Source of the DNA: Companilactobacillus insicii
GTDB taxonomy: Bacteria; Bacillota; Bacilli; Lactobacillales; Lactobacillaceae
DNA: 64,000 nt
NCBI RefSeq assembly: GCF_003946015.1
Contig: NZ_RHNU01000011.1
Span: 1-64,000 of the forward strand
Direction of reading: 5' to 3'
In this document: piece by piece, positions 25,187-32,571 of the stretch
Layout: each line of letters starts with the position of its first letter
Numbering within the stretch: position 1 is the first letter of the stretch
Translations under genes and position numbers: made by a program
Notes under the pieces: model-generated
The model's database searches: none
Told to the model about the DNA's origin: nothing
What the model saw: the letters and a program-made list of their open reading frames with translations, nothing else

Positions 25187-25914
25187 TGAACACAAATACA
25201 ATTATAAAAGTAAATAATATCGGTAAAACTTATGATAACCTTACCGCATTACAAGATGTAAACTTGGATATCCATCAAGGTGAATTTATAGCTTTAGTTG
25301 GTATGAGTGGTGGTGGTAAAAGTACTTTAATGCGGCTGATTGCTGGATTGGAAAAGCCAACCAGTGGATCAATTGATATTGCTCACACGAATACTAAAAC
25401 TACTATTAGAATGATGTTTCAAGAAGATCGTCTATTACCATGGATGACCGTTATTGAGAATCTCTCATTTAAATCAAAAAAAGCCGAAGAGATTGAACAT
25501 GCTAAAGAATTATTAGAGCTAGTTGAGTTAAGCCAATACGCTGATCACTACCCCAATCAATTGTCTGGTGGGCAAAAGCAGCGAGTAGCATTAGCTAGAG
25601 CACTGATGACTAATCCTGAAATTCTATTGCTGGACGAACCATTGGGTGCTCTGGATGCCTTAACTAGACATAAAATGCAGGATTTAATTCTAAACATTTG
25701 TAAAAAACAAAATCTAACCACCATATTAGTAACTCATGATGTTGATGAAGCAGCACGAATGGCCGACCATATCGTAGTTATGAAGAATTCAACTAATTAT
25801 TATGAAACAGATGGTCCTAGAGACACTCATAATCCTGGTCAAGTAGGGCTAGTAGCTGATCGTGTTTTAACCGCAATTCTAGAAGAAGAAACACACATTA
25901 TGAAGACAGCATAA
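25186..25914 (+). CDS. ABC transporter ATP-binding protein, sulfonate/nitrate type
   Basis: The ATG at 25186 shares its A with the permease stop and has AAGGAG 10 bp before it; an in-frame ATG at 25156 lies inside the permease gene and is rejected. The 242-residue ATPase has Walker A GMSGGGKST, Q-loop MMFQEDRLLPWM, signature LSGGQKQRVALARAL, Walker B ILLLDEPLGALD and H-loop VTHDVDEA. The QEDRLLPW string is typical of SsuB/TauB/NrtD. It energises the preceding permease. Confidence 0.92.
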   Translation: MNTNTIIKVNNIGKTYDNLTALQDVNLDIHQGEFIALVGMSGGGKSTLMRLIAGLEKPTSGSIDIAHTNTKTTIRMMFQEDRLLPWMTVIENLSFKSKKAEEIEHAKELLELVELSQYADHYPNQLSGGQKQRVALARALMTNPEILLLDEPLGALDALTRHKMQDLILNICKKQNLTTILVTHDVDEAARMADHIVVMKNSTNYYETDGPRDTHNPGQVGLVADRVLTAILEEETHIMKTA

Positions 25915-25925
25915 CCTAAAAAAAC

Positions 25926-25959
25926 CTCGTATTTACTATGTAAAATACGAGATTTTTTT
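25926..25959 (+). terminator. terminator of the synthetase-ABC operon
   Basis: Stem CTCGTATTT/AAATACGAG followed by a T7 run. Confidence 0.8.
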
Positions 25960-26004
25960 AAGTTATACTCAGAATTAATCGTGCTCCGCCACGCTCTTTG
26001 ATTT

Positions 26005-26523
26005 CTAACGACGATTAAAACCATCTAAAAAGCCTGCAACAAGCTCATAAATATTAGGTATCATCATTAGCGTTATCCAGATGATTGCCAAAGGAACAGT
26101 CCATTTTGAAATAATCTTATCGATGTTCTTCCACTTAATACTCCATATTAAGGCAAAAAACGAAATAAGTAACGGTAACGTTGTCCAACTATACATACTA
26201 TCTTCAGATATATGAAAAACAGTTGTAGAAAGTATGTATCCAATAATTCCTAGAGTAACTCCAATAATTACCGCAAAGGCGGCCTTGTTCATTTTTGGTC
26301 CTTTTTCTAATTCTTCCATAAGACTTTCGTCTCCCTTTATAAGTTCATCTAAAGAGATATCAAATAGTTCACTAATAGCAACAACATTTGCGAAGCTTGG
26401 TAAAGATGTCCCATTCTCCCATTTTGAAACTGACTGACGTGATATGTGTAATTGTTCCGCCAAAGTTTCTTGAGACATATTCTGTTCTTTTCGACGTTGT
26501 TGTAATTGTTTGCCTATTTGCAT
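26005..26523 (-). CDS. XRE-family regulator with C-terminal membrane helices
   Basis: This 172-residue protein has an N-terminal HTH_3 domain (MQIGKQLQQRRKEQNMSQET, then LHISRQSVSKWENG, residues about 1-60) and four hydrophobic segments (residues about 82-100, 112-130, 140-158 and perhaps more). Membrane-tethered XRE regulators are common in Firmicutes and usually sit near a gene they control or act with a small membrane partner. No partner is adjacent. GAGGAG precedes the ATG. Its function is unknown. Confidence 0.85.
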   Translation of the reverse strand: MQIGKQLQQRRKEQNMSQETLAEQLHISRQSVSKWENGTSLPSFANVVAISELFDISLDELIKGDESLMEELEKGPKMNKAAFAVIIGVTLGIIGYILSTTVFHISEDSMYSWTTLPLLISFFALIWSIKWKNIDKIISKWTVPLAIIWITLMMIPNIYELVAGFLDGFNRR

Positions 26524-26635
26524 TTTTCTCTCCTCGATTCATTTTCAGGATAAATCTATGGTTAAATATTGCCTAGCACTTAATGGTTGCAGGGATGTTG
26601 CATTCAAGTTGCACCGTTATAACGATGATGGAAAT

Positions 26636-26673
26636 AATAAAACATCCTTACCTTTTGGCTTGGATGTTTTATT
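26636..26673. terminator. terminator after the first histidine phosphatase gene
   Basis: Perfect 12-bp stem AATAAAACATCC/GGATGTTTTATT. The right arm overlaps the stop codon of the minus-strand phosphatase gene. Confidence 0.6.
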
Positions 26674-27319
26674 CAGGCAATACATTAAACTTCTCAAGTT
26701 TAAAATCATCATCAGTTAAATCAGTAACGGTTATACTGCCATTATCAGGAAAAGCTCCTCTAGCATCAAAATTTTCTCCAAAATATTTTAAAACTAATGT
26801 CTCTAAGAACGCCCCATGCGAAACGACTAGAACTGTCGAATCCAGATCATTCTCAGTACGTAATTGATTTATAACTAATTCAATTCTACTCGATACATCT
26901 TCAATATTTTCTGCAGTTCCACTAGTATCAGATTTTTTTAACAATCCTTTAGCAATTATTGCAGTAAATGGATCATCGGTATCTTTCTCAGTTACATGAC
27001 CATATCTTCCTATTATGTACTTCAAAACATCTGAACCTCTGTCACCCTCAAATGAACCAAAACACATTTCTCGTAAATTTTTAGTTGTTCGAATATTAGT
27101 ATCACTGACCAAGTTTTCATCTTTAATAATATTTGCTGTATCCACCGCACGTTTTAAATCTGAACTGTAAATAGAATCAAAATGCGTATTCTTTAAATAA
27201 TCTCCAGTTTGTTCTAATACTGATATTCCCTCACTCGTTAAAGGAGTATCGGACCAGCCTTGTATCTTATGCATTTCGTTGAACATGGTTGATCCGTGTC
27301 TTACAAAGTATACTTTCAT
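26669..27319 (-). CDS. histidine phosphatase family protein (PGM-like), copy 1
   Basis: This 216-residue phosphoglycerate-mutase-superfamily phosphatase has phospho-His in FVRHGSTMFN, then KIQGWSDTPLTSEG, second-half YSSDLKRAVDTA and catalytic VVSHGAFLETL. Such enzymes dephosphorylate sugar phosphates or other small phosphates. It is paralogous to the next gene (27372-28022) and to the interrupted copy at 44073-44723; the three bracket the sugar-acid modules. GGAGG precedes the ATG. Confidence 0.88.
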   Translation of the reverse strand: MKVYFVRHGSTMFNEMHKIQGWSDTPLTSEGISVLEQTGDYLKNTHFDSIYSSDLKRAVDTANIIKDENLVSDTNIRTTKNLREMCFGSFEGDRGSDVLKYIIGRYGHVTEKDTDDPFTAIIAKGLLKKSDTSGTAENIEDVSSRIELVINQLRTENDLDSTVLVVSHGAFLETLVLKYFGENFDARGAFPDNGSITVTDLTDDDFKLEKFNVLPE

Positions 27320-27371
27320 GTAGTTGCCTCCAATTTAAAACTATATCTAATATTATAAGATACAGGAATTA

Positions 27372-28022
27372 CTAACTAGGTAACATATTAAAATCAATTA
27401 CTTTGAATCCATCATCATTCAGTACTGTTTTAGTTACACTTCCATTTTTTGGAAAGGCATCCTCAGGCTTAATATTTATATCAGAAAAATTCATCATCAA
27501 AGTTTTTATAAACGTTCCATGGGTCACCACCAATATTCTAGAATCGATATCATTCTCATCTAATAATTGTTTGAATCCCCGTTTAATTCTAGTTTCAATT
27601 TCTTCTGCACCTTCAGCAAAACCTAAGGGATCTGCCTTTTTCATAGCATCCCTAACAAAACTCATCGAATATTTATTAGCCAATTCATTTTGCTTAGTGA
27701 CACCATAAGGTTCGCAAATCGTTTTCCAAATATAGGTATTCTTTAATCCTTCAAATGATCCAAAAAATATTTCACGGAAATTCTTGCTGGTTTGTAAGTT
27801 CAATGAACTAGCCTCATTTTCCGAATTAATAATTTCAGCAGTATCCATCGCCCGCTTTAAATCTGAACTATATAATGCATCGAAGTGTACATTTCTTAAG
27901 TAATTTCCTGTCTTCTTAAGGTCGTCAATCCCCACATCTGTTAACGGGGAATCCGACCATCCCTGCATTTTACTCATAAGATTAAAAATAGTTTGTCCAT
28001 GTCTTACAAAATATACTTCCAT
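27372..28022 (-). CDS. histidine phosphatase family protein (PGM-like), copy 2
   Basis: The ATG at 28022 is chosen because GGGAGG lies 6-7 bp before it; an in-frame ATG 21 bp upstream precedes the ribosome site and is rejected. The 216-residue protein has FVRHGQTIFN, KMQGWSDSPLTDVG, YSSDLKRAMDTA and VVTHGTFIKTL, the full catalytic set. It is closer to the broken copy at 44073-44723 (shared KMQGWSD, KNFREI-FGS, KYSM-F-RD) than to copy 1. The substrate is unknown. It lies 52 bp upstream of copy 1 and probably shares its transcript. Confidence 0.88.
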   Translation of the reverse strand: MEVYFVRHGQTIFNLMSKMQGWSDSPLTDVGIDDLKKTGNYLRNVHFDALYSSDLKRAMDTAEIINSENEASSLNLQTSKNFREIFFGSFEGLKNTYIWKTICEPYGVTKQNELANKYSMSFVRDAMKKADPLGFAEGAEEIETRIKRGFKQLLDENDIDSRILVVTHGTFIKTLMMNFSDINIKPEDAFPKNGSVTKTVLNDDGFKVIDFNMLPS

Positions 28023-28072
28023 TTTTTCCTCCCGTGGGAACATCTTACTAATTTAATTATCCCATAACCACA

Positions 28073-28116
28073 ACAAGCTCAGTATCTGTTTTTACAAATA
28101 CCGAGCTTGTTTTTAA
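28073..28116. terminator. terminator after the dga-type operon
   Basis: 13-bp stem ACAAGCTCAGTAT/ATACCGAGCTTGT (one mismatch) with T run; on the minus strand it follows the DgaF-like gene. Confidence 0.75.
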
Positions 28117-28131
28117 TTTAATTTATTATTA

Positions 28132-28872
28132 CTAACCTAAAACCTTTTTGACAATTTCAAACAATGCCTTAACATCTTCCGGACGTGTATGTCCTGTTTC
28201 TTTGTCAATAATTGAACTGTAAACATGAGGGATAATCTTCTTAACACCTGCATCAACAGCAACTTGAAGGATTTCTTCAAAATTATCAAGATCCAAACCA
28301 CCAGTTGGTTCTAGGTAGAAGTCATTGTCAGCACATGCTTTAGCAACAACCTTGAATTCTTCAATGTGTGCTAGTCCTTTCATCGGGAAGAACTTGATTG
28401 AGCTACCACCCATATCTTTAAGTAATGCAATAGCTGTTTCGATAGGAACTTCTGCTGCAGGTTGACCACTGCTCAATGGACCAGTAGCAATATTTACAAG
28501 ACCTGGTTTGCCTGTTGGTGATACCAAACCATTAATAAATGTATCTGATTGACCTAATAAGGCTCTACTTGTTCCAACACCAGTGAATACTTGATTGATA
28601 TGTTGTGGTTGTAATTCTGCAGAGATTCTACTTACCATTTGACTTTGATTAGGATCTCCAGCACCTAAGCCAACTGAAAGGGCATTATCAGTTTCTGCTT
28701 GATATAATTTCATATCCTTGATGGCTGCTTCATCACTGTCATAGTTCTTTGACAAAACTCCCAAGATAATGTGATGTTCTGCGGCTTCATAACAGTCTTT
28801 AGCATTTTGAACTGATCCTGCTAAAACATTTAATGCAACGCGATCTTTATAAAAATTAGGTACATTTGACAT
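28132..28872 (-). CDS. dgaF: 2-dehydro-3-deoxy-6-phosphogluconate aldolase, DgaF/EF_0839 family
   Basis: This 246-residue TIM-barrel aldolase is of the KDGP-aldolase family that includes Salmonella DgaF and E. faecalis EF_0839. It should cleave 2-keto-3-deoxy-6-phosphogluconate to pyruvate and glyceraldehyde 3-phosphate. Landmarks are KDRVALNVLAGS at the N-terminus, the Schiff-base lysine candidate in GGSSIKFFPMKGL, and YLEPTGGLDLDNF. It is distinct from the Eda-type aldolase at 35576. It is the last gene of the eight-gene operon starting at 33698 and ends at a terminator. GAAGGAG precedes the ATG. Confidence 0.88.
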   Translation of the reverse strand: MSNVPNFYKDRVALNVLAGSVQNAKDCYEAAEHHIILGVLSKNYDSDEAAIKDMKLYQAETDNALSVGLGAGDPNQSQMVSRISAELQPQHINQVFTGVGTSRALLGQSDTFINGLVSPTGKPGLVNIATGPLSSGQPAAEVPIETAIALLKDMGGSSIKFFPMKGLAHIEEFKVVAKACADNDFYLEPTGGLDLDNFEEILQVAVDAGVKKIIPHVYSSIIDKETGHTRPEDVKALFEIVKKVLG

Positions 28873-28909
28873 AAGTAAGACTCCTTCAAGTAGTTAATTA
28901 TTAATTTTA

Positions 28910-29575
28910 TTATTTAAGTGATACTGGGAAGAATGCTCCAAAAATCATTGCTCCTAGGATTGCTCCACCGGCGATAGGTTTCTTCCATAGGTAGAAGATA
29001 ACCGCTCCGATAATAGAACCAATACCGATAGGAATAGATGCTGATGTAGCACTAAGAATAATTAGTGGGCCAAGGAAACGACCTGATGAATTACCAGCAC
29101 CCATCATGACGTCAGCACCAAATGTGGCACTTGATTGATTAATAGTATATTTACGAACTAAGGTAATGATTCCACCGATGATTAGTCCCAGAACCAAACC
29201 TGTTACAATTGATAACCAAAAATTAGAAATTGGTGCTTTCCAGCCAATACTCAATAAAATAGTCGGAATACCGATACCAACACCAGTTAAGATTGAACCA
29301 CCTAAGTCCAAGATACCAACTAGTGATCCTTCAAGAATACGGGCAAATAAGAAACTTGCACCAAAGGCTGCGGCAGCCCCGTATGAACCGCCATCCATAC
29401 CAGCCTTCAACATAGCTACGATAGCAACTTCATTAAAAGCACCAACGTTATATACAAAGTACATGTGAGTACCGGCAAAAACACCAGCAGCCATAAGTCC
29501 AACCATAATTGGGAATGACCATTCAGAATACCAAAAGCTCTTTTTATCTATTTCCATTGTCTTTTCTTCATCCAT
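28910..29575 (-). CDS. DUF4310-family membrane protein (EF_0833 type)
   Basis: This 221-residue hydrophobic protein has about six membrane helices and an N-terminal SFWYSEWSFPIMVGLMAAGV. It matches the DUF4310 family, which occurs only inside this conserved locus (E. faecalis EF_0829-0839, Aeromonas, Salmonella-like clusters, from memory). With DUF4311 it probably forms the permease of the system. Glycine-rich helices (LGGSILTGVGIGIPTIL) and a conserved FGADVMMGAGNSSGRF stretch between helices may line the substrate path. AGGAGG precedes the ATG, 11 bp after the DUF4311 stop. Confidence 0.85.
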   Translation of the reverse strand: MDEEKTMEIDKKSFWYSEWSFPIMVGLMAAGVFAGTHMYFVYNVGAFNEVAIVAMLKAGMDGGSYGAAAAFGASFLFARILEGSLVGILDLGGSILTGVGIGIPTILLSIGWKAPISNFWLSIVTGLVLGLIIGGIITLVRKYTINQSSATFGADVMMGAGNSSGRFLGPLIILSATSASIPIGIGSIIGAVIFYLWKKPIAGGAILGAMIFGAFFPVSLK

Positions 29576-29586
29576 GATTTTCCCTC

Positions 29587-30366
29587 CTACTTAACGTTGA
29601 ATATGCTGTGCATATTATTTATGAAGTTTGGAACTTGAAGCTTAAATCCTTCGATCATTTGAATATCGAATCCTCTAAAGAATCCACTCAAGATGAATAG
29701 TGCAATAACGGCACCTAACATAACTCTAGTAATACGTGTCCAACCTAATTCATCAACACCTTTACCAATAAGAATACCAAGAACAACACCGGGAACGGCA
29801 TTTCCCATGATCATAGCTGAAAGACCACCGAAGATTGTTGCCCATAATCCTGAACGTTTACCTGCATCAATAGCAGCTAACCAGAATATGATAGGCATAA
29901 CTATATTGATAAGTAAGTCAGCAGCTGGAACAAGAACTTTAACAGCTGTAACTTGAAGTGACTTAGGAATGGCAGAAGCTGTTGTATTTAAGAATGCGAC
30001 TACAATAATACCGATAATGGCACCAGCAATTGCCATCTTCTTAGGGTTGTGAACTGTATTTTCTACTTTTTTATCTTTTAACAATAGAACTGATGCGGCC
30101 CAGTTAGGAATAACACGGTGTGTAACATCCTGTGTAAATGCACCGGCACCAACGGTTGAAGCCCAAGCATTGAAGAAGAAACCTAATCCAAATGAAAAGT
30201 GTGATGCAGGATCTCCTTCACAGGCATTCATTTCACCAAGAGTTCTAAAAGCTCCTAGCGCCTGAACAGTAGGAGCATTGAACATTCTAGCAGCACCCAT
30301 TCCGGCCGCAAATCCAACTAACCCACCAATCAGAATTGATTTAAGTAAAATGACGAGTATTGTCAT
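29587..30366 (-). CDS. DUF4311-family membrane protein (EF_0832 type)
   Basis: This 259-residue integral membrane protein has about seven helices. It carries a characteristic segment GAFRTLGEMNACEGDPASHFSFGLGFFFNAWASTV near residue 40, with conserved Cys/Glu/Asp/His that could bind a ligand or accept phosphate. DUF4311 and DUF4310 are always neighbours and are proposed here as two subunits of one transporter. It is 2 bp from the DUF4312 gene upstream. AAGGGGAG precedes the ATG. No biochemical function is known to me. Confidence 0.85.
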   Translation of the reverse strand: MTILVILLKSILIGGLVGFAAGMGAARMFNAPTVQALGAFRTLGEMNACEGDPASHFSFGLGFFFNAWASTVGAGAFTQDVTHRVIPNWAASVLLLKDKKVENTVHNPKKMAIAGAIIGIIVVAFLNTTASAIPKSLQVTAVKVLVPAADLLINIVMPIIFWLAAIDAGKRSGLWATIFGGLSAMIMGNAVPGVVLGILIGKGVDELGWTRITRVMLGAVIALFILSGFFRGFDIQMIEGFKLQVPNFINNMHSIFNVK

Positions 30367-30368
30367 AT

Positions 30369-30737
30369 CTAACTCCCCTTACTACTTCTCAATGAACTCA
30401 ATTTAGGTAATCTGATTCCATTGGGATCTTTTATTTGTTTTTCAGTAAAGACTATCTCTGACAAATCCATATATTTAATTTCAACTTTTATACTCATTGA
30501 AACGTTATAAATAGTTCTCTTTCTAGGTAGAAAAACAAAAAGGAAGTGTTCTTTATATTCTTTACATTCTGCCTCATCAATTTCGATTGAAACTGGTGTA
30601 ATCTGCACTGTGATTTCGTTTTTCTTTCTAACGATCTTCGATATCTTGGACAACCCATCAGCCACTGCCTCTTGCTTCGTTTGGCCTGTTCCAGATACTT
30701 GAATTACTTCGTTAGCTATCTTTTGAGAGTTCTCCAT
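30369..30737 (-). CDS. DUF4312-family protein (EF_0831 type)
   Basis: This 122-residue soluble protein has an N-terminal VSGTGQTKQEAVADGLSKI, a Lys-rich middle and ECKEYKEHFLFVFLPRKRTIYNVSMSIKVEI. The predicted fold is a dodecin-like or SIMPL-like alpha/beta with an amphipathic helix. DUF4312 is found only with DUF4310/4311. It may be a cytosolic accessory subunit of the transporter. A GCGAGG site precedes the ATG. Confidence 0.8.
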   Translation of the reverse strand: MENSQKIANEVIQVSGTGQTKQEAVADGLSKISKIVRKKNEITVQITPVSIEIDEAECKEYKEHFLFVFLPRKRTIYNVSMSIKVEIKYMDLSEIVFTEKQIKDPNGIRLPKLSSLRSSKGS

Positions 30738-30755
30738 TGTTATCGACCTCGCTTC

Positions 30756-31109
30756 CTATGAATGAACGCGGTTATATGCTTCAACCAACTTTGTACCTAA
30801 TTCTTCCTTATCCATGAATCCAAATCCTAATGCTTGAATTCCATCTTCAATAGCTGTGATACCCTCTTGCACTGAACGCATACTATGACGTTCTGAATAT
30901 CCGTATTTGTTTTTAGCAGTGATTGCTCCAGCACCACCACTACCACAGAATGAAATACCAAAATCTGCTTCATGTTTCTTCATTTCGTCGCCTAAACGCA
31001 TGTCTGCTCCCATGCCAGGAACAACATATGCTTCTCCACCAGCGGCTTCTACACCTTTAGCAACGTTTTGACCTTTACCCATTCTATCTGCAATAACTAC
31101 TTTAACCAT
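30756..31109 (-). CDS. glycine-rich SFCGSGGAGA protein (EF_0830 type)
   Basis: This 117-residue soluble protein is named for the strictly kept SFCGSGGAGA motif (residues about 53-62). The start MVKVVIADRMGKGQNVAKGVEAAG suggests a Rossmann-like alpha/beta fold. CGSG after a beta-strand looks like the phosphocysteine loop of PTS IIB proteins (CGSG-x-G/S), and also recalls RpiB/LacA isomerases, which have a GSG-x-G loop after I-C-G-T-G. Both readings are my inference. It lies between the PRD protein and DUF4312. AAGGAGG precedes the ATG. Confidence 0.82.
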   Translation of the reverse strand: MVKVVIADRMGKGQNVAKGVEAAGGEAYVVPGMGADMRLGDEMKKHEADFGISFCGSGGAGAITAKNKYGYSERHSMRSVQEGITAIEDGIQALGFGFMDKEELGTKLVEAYNRVHS

Positions 31110-31122
31110 TATTATGTCCTCC

Positions 31123-31461
31123 TTATTTGCGCGCTACTTCAAAATGTACTGCTAAAATATATTTCTCTTGATCTTTCAAATTTCCAATTTTATCAATAAC
31201 TTTGCCAGCTAATTTAACACTGTCTTCAGGTAGACCATCAAAGACTGAAACATCAACATCGTCTAGTTGCTTATTATCTTCTGATCTTTCAACCATTTCA
31301 GCAATGTGATTAGTTAAGACTTCTGCTTGCGTCTCATCTGGAAATGAGTTGATGGTTTGCATTTGACTTAACGTATATTCGAGAATTTCTCTAACTTTTT
31401 TTGGATCAACGCTGCCTTGAATTATCTTCTCGGCAGCTGCGTTTAATTCGATAGTATTCAT
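31123..31461 (-). CDS. stand-alone PRD-domain protein (EF_0829 type)
   Basis: Start ATG 31461 has AGGTGG 6 bp before it; the in-frame GTG at 31470 is too close. The 112-residue protein is a single PTS regulation domain. Both PRD histidines are present in their usual helices: LTNHIAEMVER and EKYILAVHFEVA. PRDs are normally phosphorylated by HPr or IIB and control transcription factors; a free-standing PRD without DNA-binding or RNA-binding domain is unusual. In this operon it may couple PTS phosphorylation state to the DUF4310/4311 transporter or the enzymes. Confidence 0.82.
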   Translation of the reverse strand: MNTIELNAAAEKIIQGSVDPKKVREILEYTLSQMQTINSFPDETQAEVLTNHIAEMVERSEDNKQLDDVDVSVFDGLPEDSVKLAGKVIDKIGNLKDQEKYILAVHFEVARK

Positions 31462-31470
31462 AAATGCCAC

Positions 31471-32571
31471 CTACTTCATTATTTGTTTGATTTTATTAAC
31501 GATCAGTTTCATTTCATCTTCATGCACTGCACGAACATCGAATTCGATAATTCCCATATTTGCACGATATTCTCTAGTGTAAACAGCTGGGCTATCTTTC
31601 TTTAATTCTTCGATTAGTTTAAGTGCATCAATTGGTGCATCACTATTAACTGTCACACTGGCACGATAGATATCACGTCCAGCAGCATCTTGAACAATCT
31701 TGGCATCGATTCCGTTGATTTCATTAAGGTCTTCAACGAATGGTGTCAATCTCTTCTTCATTGAATCGCCAGTTTCAGGACCAAATTCCAAGTAATCTTC
31801 AATTGCCTTTGTTAAACCTAAGATATTGTCTTTACCAATTTTCATTGATCTACCAATACCTTTTGATTGTAATCTGATCCAACCAATATATGGCTTCTTA
31901 CCTAGAGTCAAGCATGATGATGGTCCTGAGAATGCCTTAGCACCACTATAGATAACGATGTCTGCACCCATTTCTACGTACTTTTTAAGGTCTTCTTCAG
32001 CAGCTGCATCAAGGATTAATGGTAAGTTGTGTTTGTGAGCAACTTCAACTGCATCTTTGACACTCAACATACTCTTTTGAACTGCGTGGTGACTCTTTAC
32101 ATACATGATGGCAGCTGTCTTATCAGTAATCATCATCTCAACGTGTTCTTTACTACACATGTTGGCATAACCGGCTTCAACAACTTTACCTCCACCAAGT
32201 TCAATCATTACTTCTTCAGGTGTACCGTAGTCAACGTTTTGACCCTTGGGAAGAATGATCTCACGGTTTGTATAACGTTCATCGAATGGGTGATATACGT
32301 GATGCATACTACCTTGTCCAATAATTCCGGCAACTGATTGAGCAATTGCGGCTGATGCTGATGCAAGAACAACTCCGTCTTCAGCTCCAATGATTTTTGC
32401 TAGATGTTGTCCAGTTTTTAGAACTAGATCACTCATTTCGAAGAAATGTTGTCCGCCAAATTTTTGTGCTTCTAGAACATCATCTGAAACTTTTGAAACG
32501 CCCAATATAGTCATTTTTCCACTGGCATTAACTACTTGCTTCAAACCATATTTTTCGTAAACATTTTCCAT
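31471..32571 (-). CDS. dgaE: DgaE-family PLP-dependent ammonia lyase (SelA-like fold)
   Basis: This 366-residue fold-type I PLP enzyme is related to SelA/cystathionine synthases. PLP lysine is Lys212 in VIYSGAKAFSGPSS, and the PLP aspartate is in LPLILDAAAEED. Salmonella DgaE converts D-glucosaminate 6-phosphate to 2-keto-3-deoxygluconate 6-phosphate with ammonia release, which DgaF then cleaves; this gene and the DgaF-like gene at 28132 make the same pair. Its ATG shares one base with the amidohydrolase stop (TAATG), and GGAGG precedes it, so the two are translationally coupled. Confidence 0.88.
   Translation of the reverse strand: MENVYEKYGLKQVVNASGKMTILGVSKVSDDVLEAQKFGGQHFFEMSDLVLKTGQHLAKIIGAEDGVVLASASAAIAQSVAGIIGQGSMHHVYHPFDERYTNREIILPKGQNVDYGTPEEVMIELGGGKVVEAGYANMCSKEHVEMMITDKTAAIMYVKSHHAVQKSMLSVKDAVEVAHKHNLPLILDAAAEEDLKKYVEMGADIVIYSGAKAFSGPSSCLTLGKKPYIGWIRLQSKGIGRSMKIGKDNILGLTKAIEDYLEFGPETGDSMKKRLTPFVEDLNEINGIDAKIVQDAAGRDIYRASVTVNSDAPIDALKLIEELKKDSPAVYTREYRANMGIIEFDVRAVHEDEMKLIVNKIKQIMK

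Noticed and set aside
29166-29468. 100-codon plus-strand frame in the DUF4310 gene
   Set aside because: Complement of a hydrophobic coding region; Pro/Lys-rich antisense translation is an artefact.
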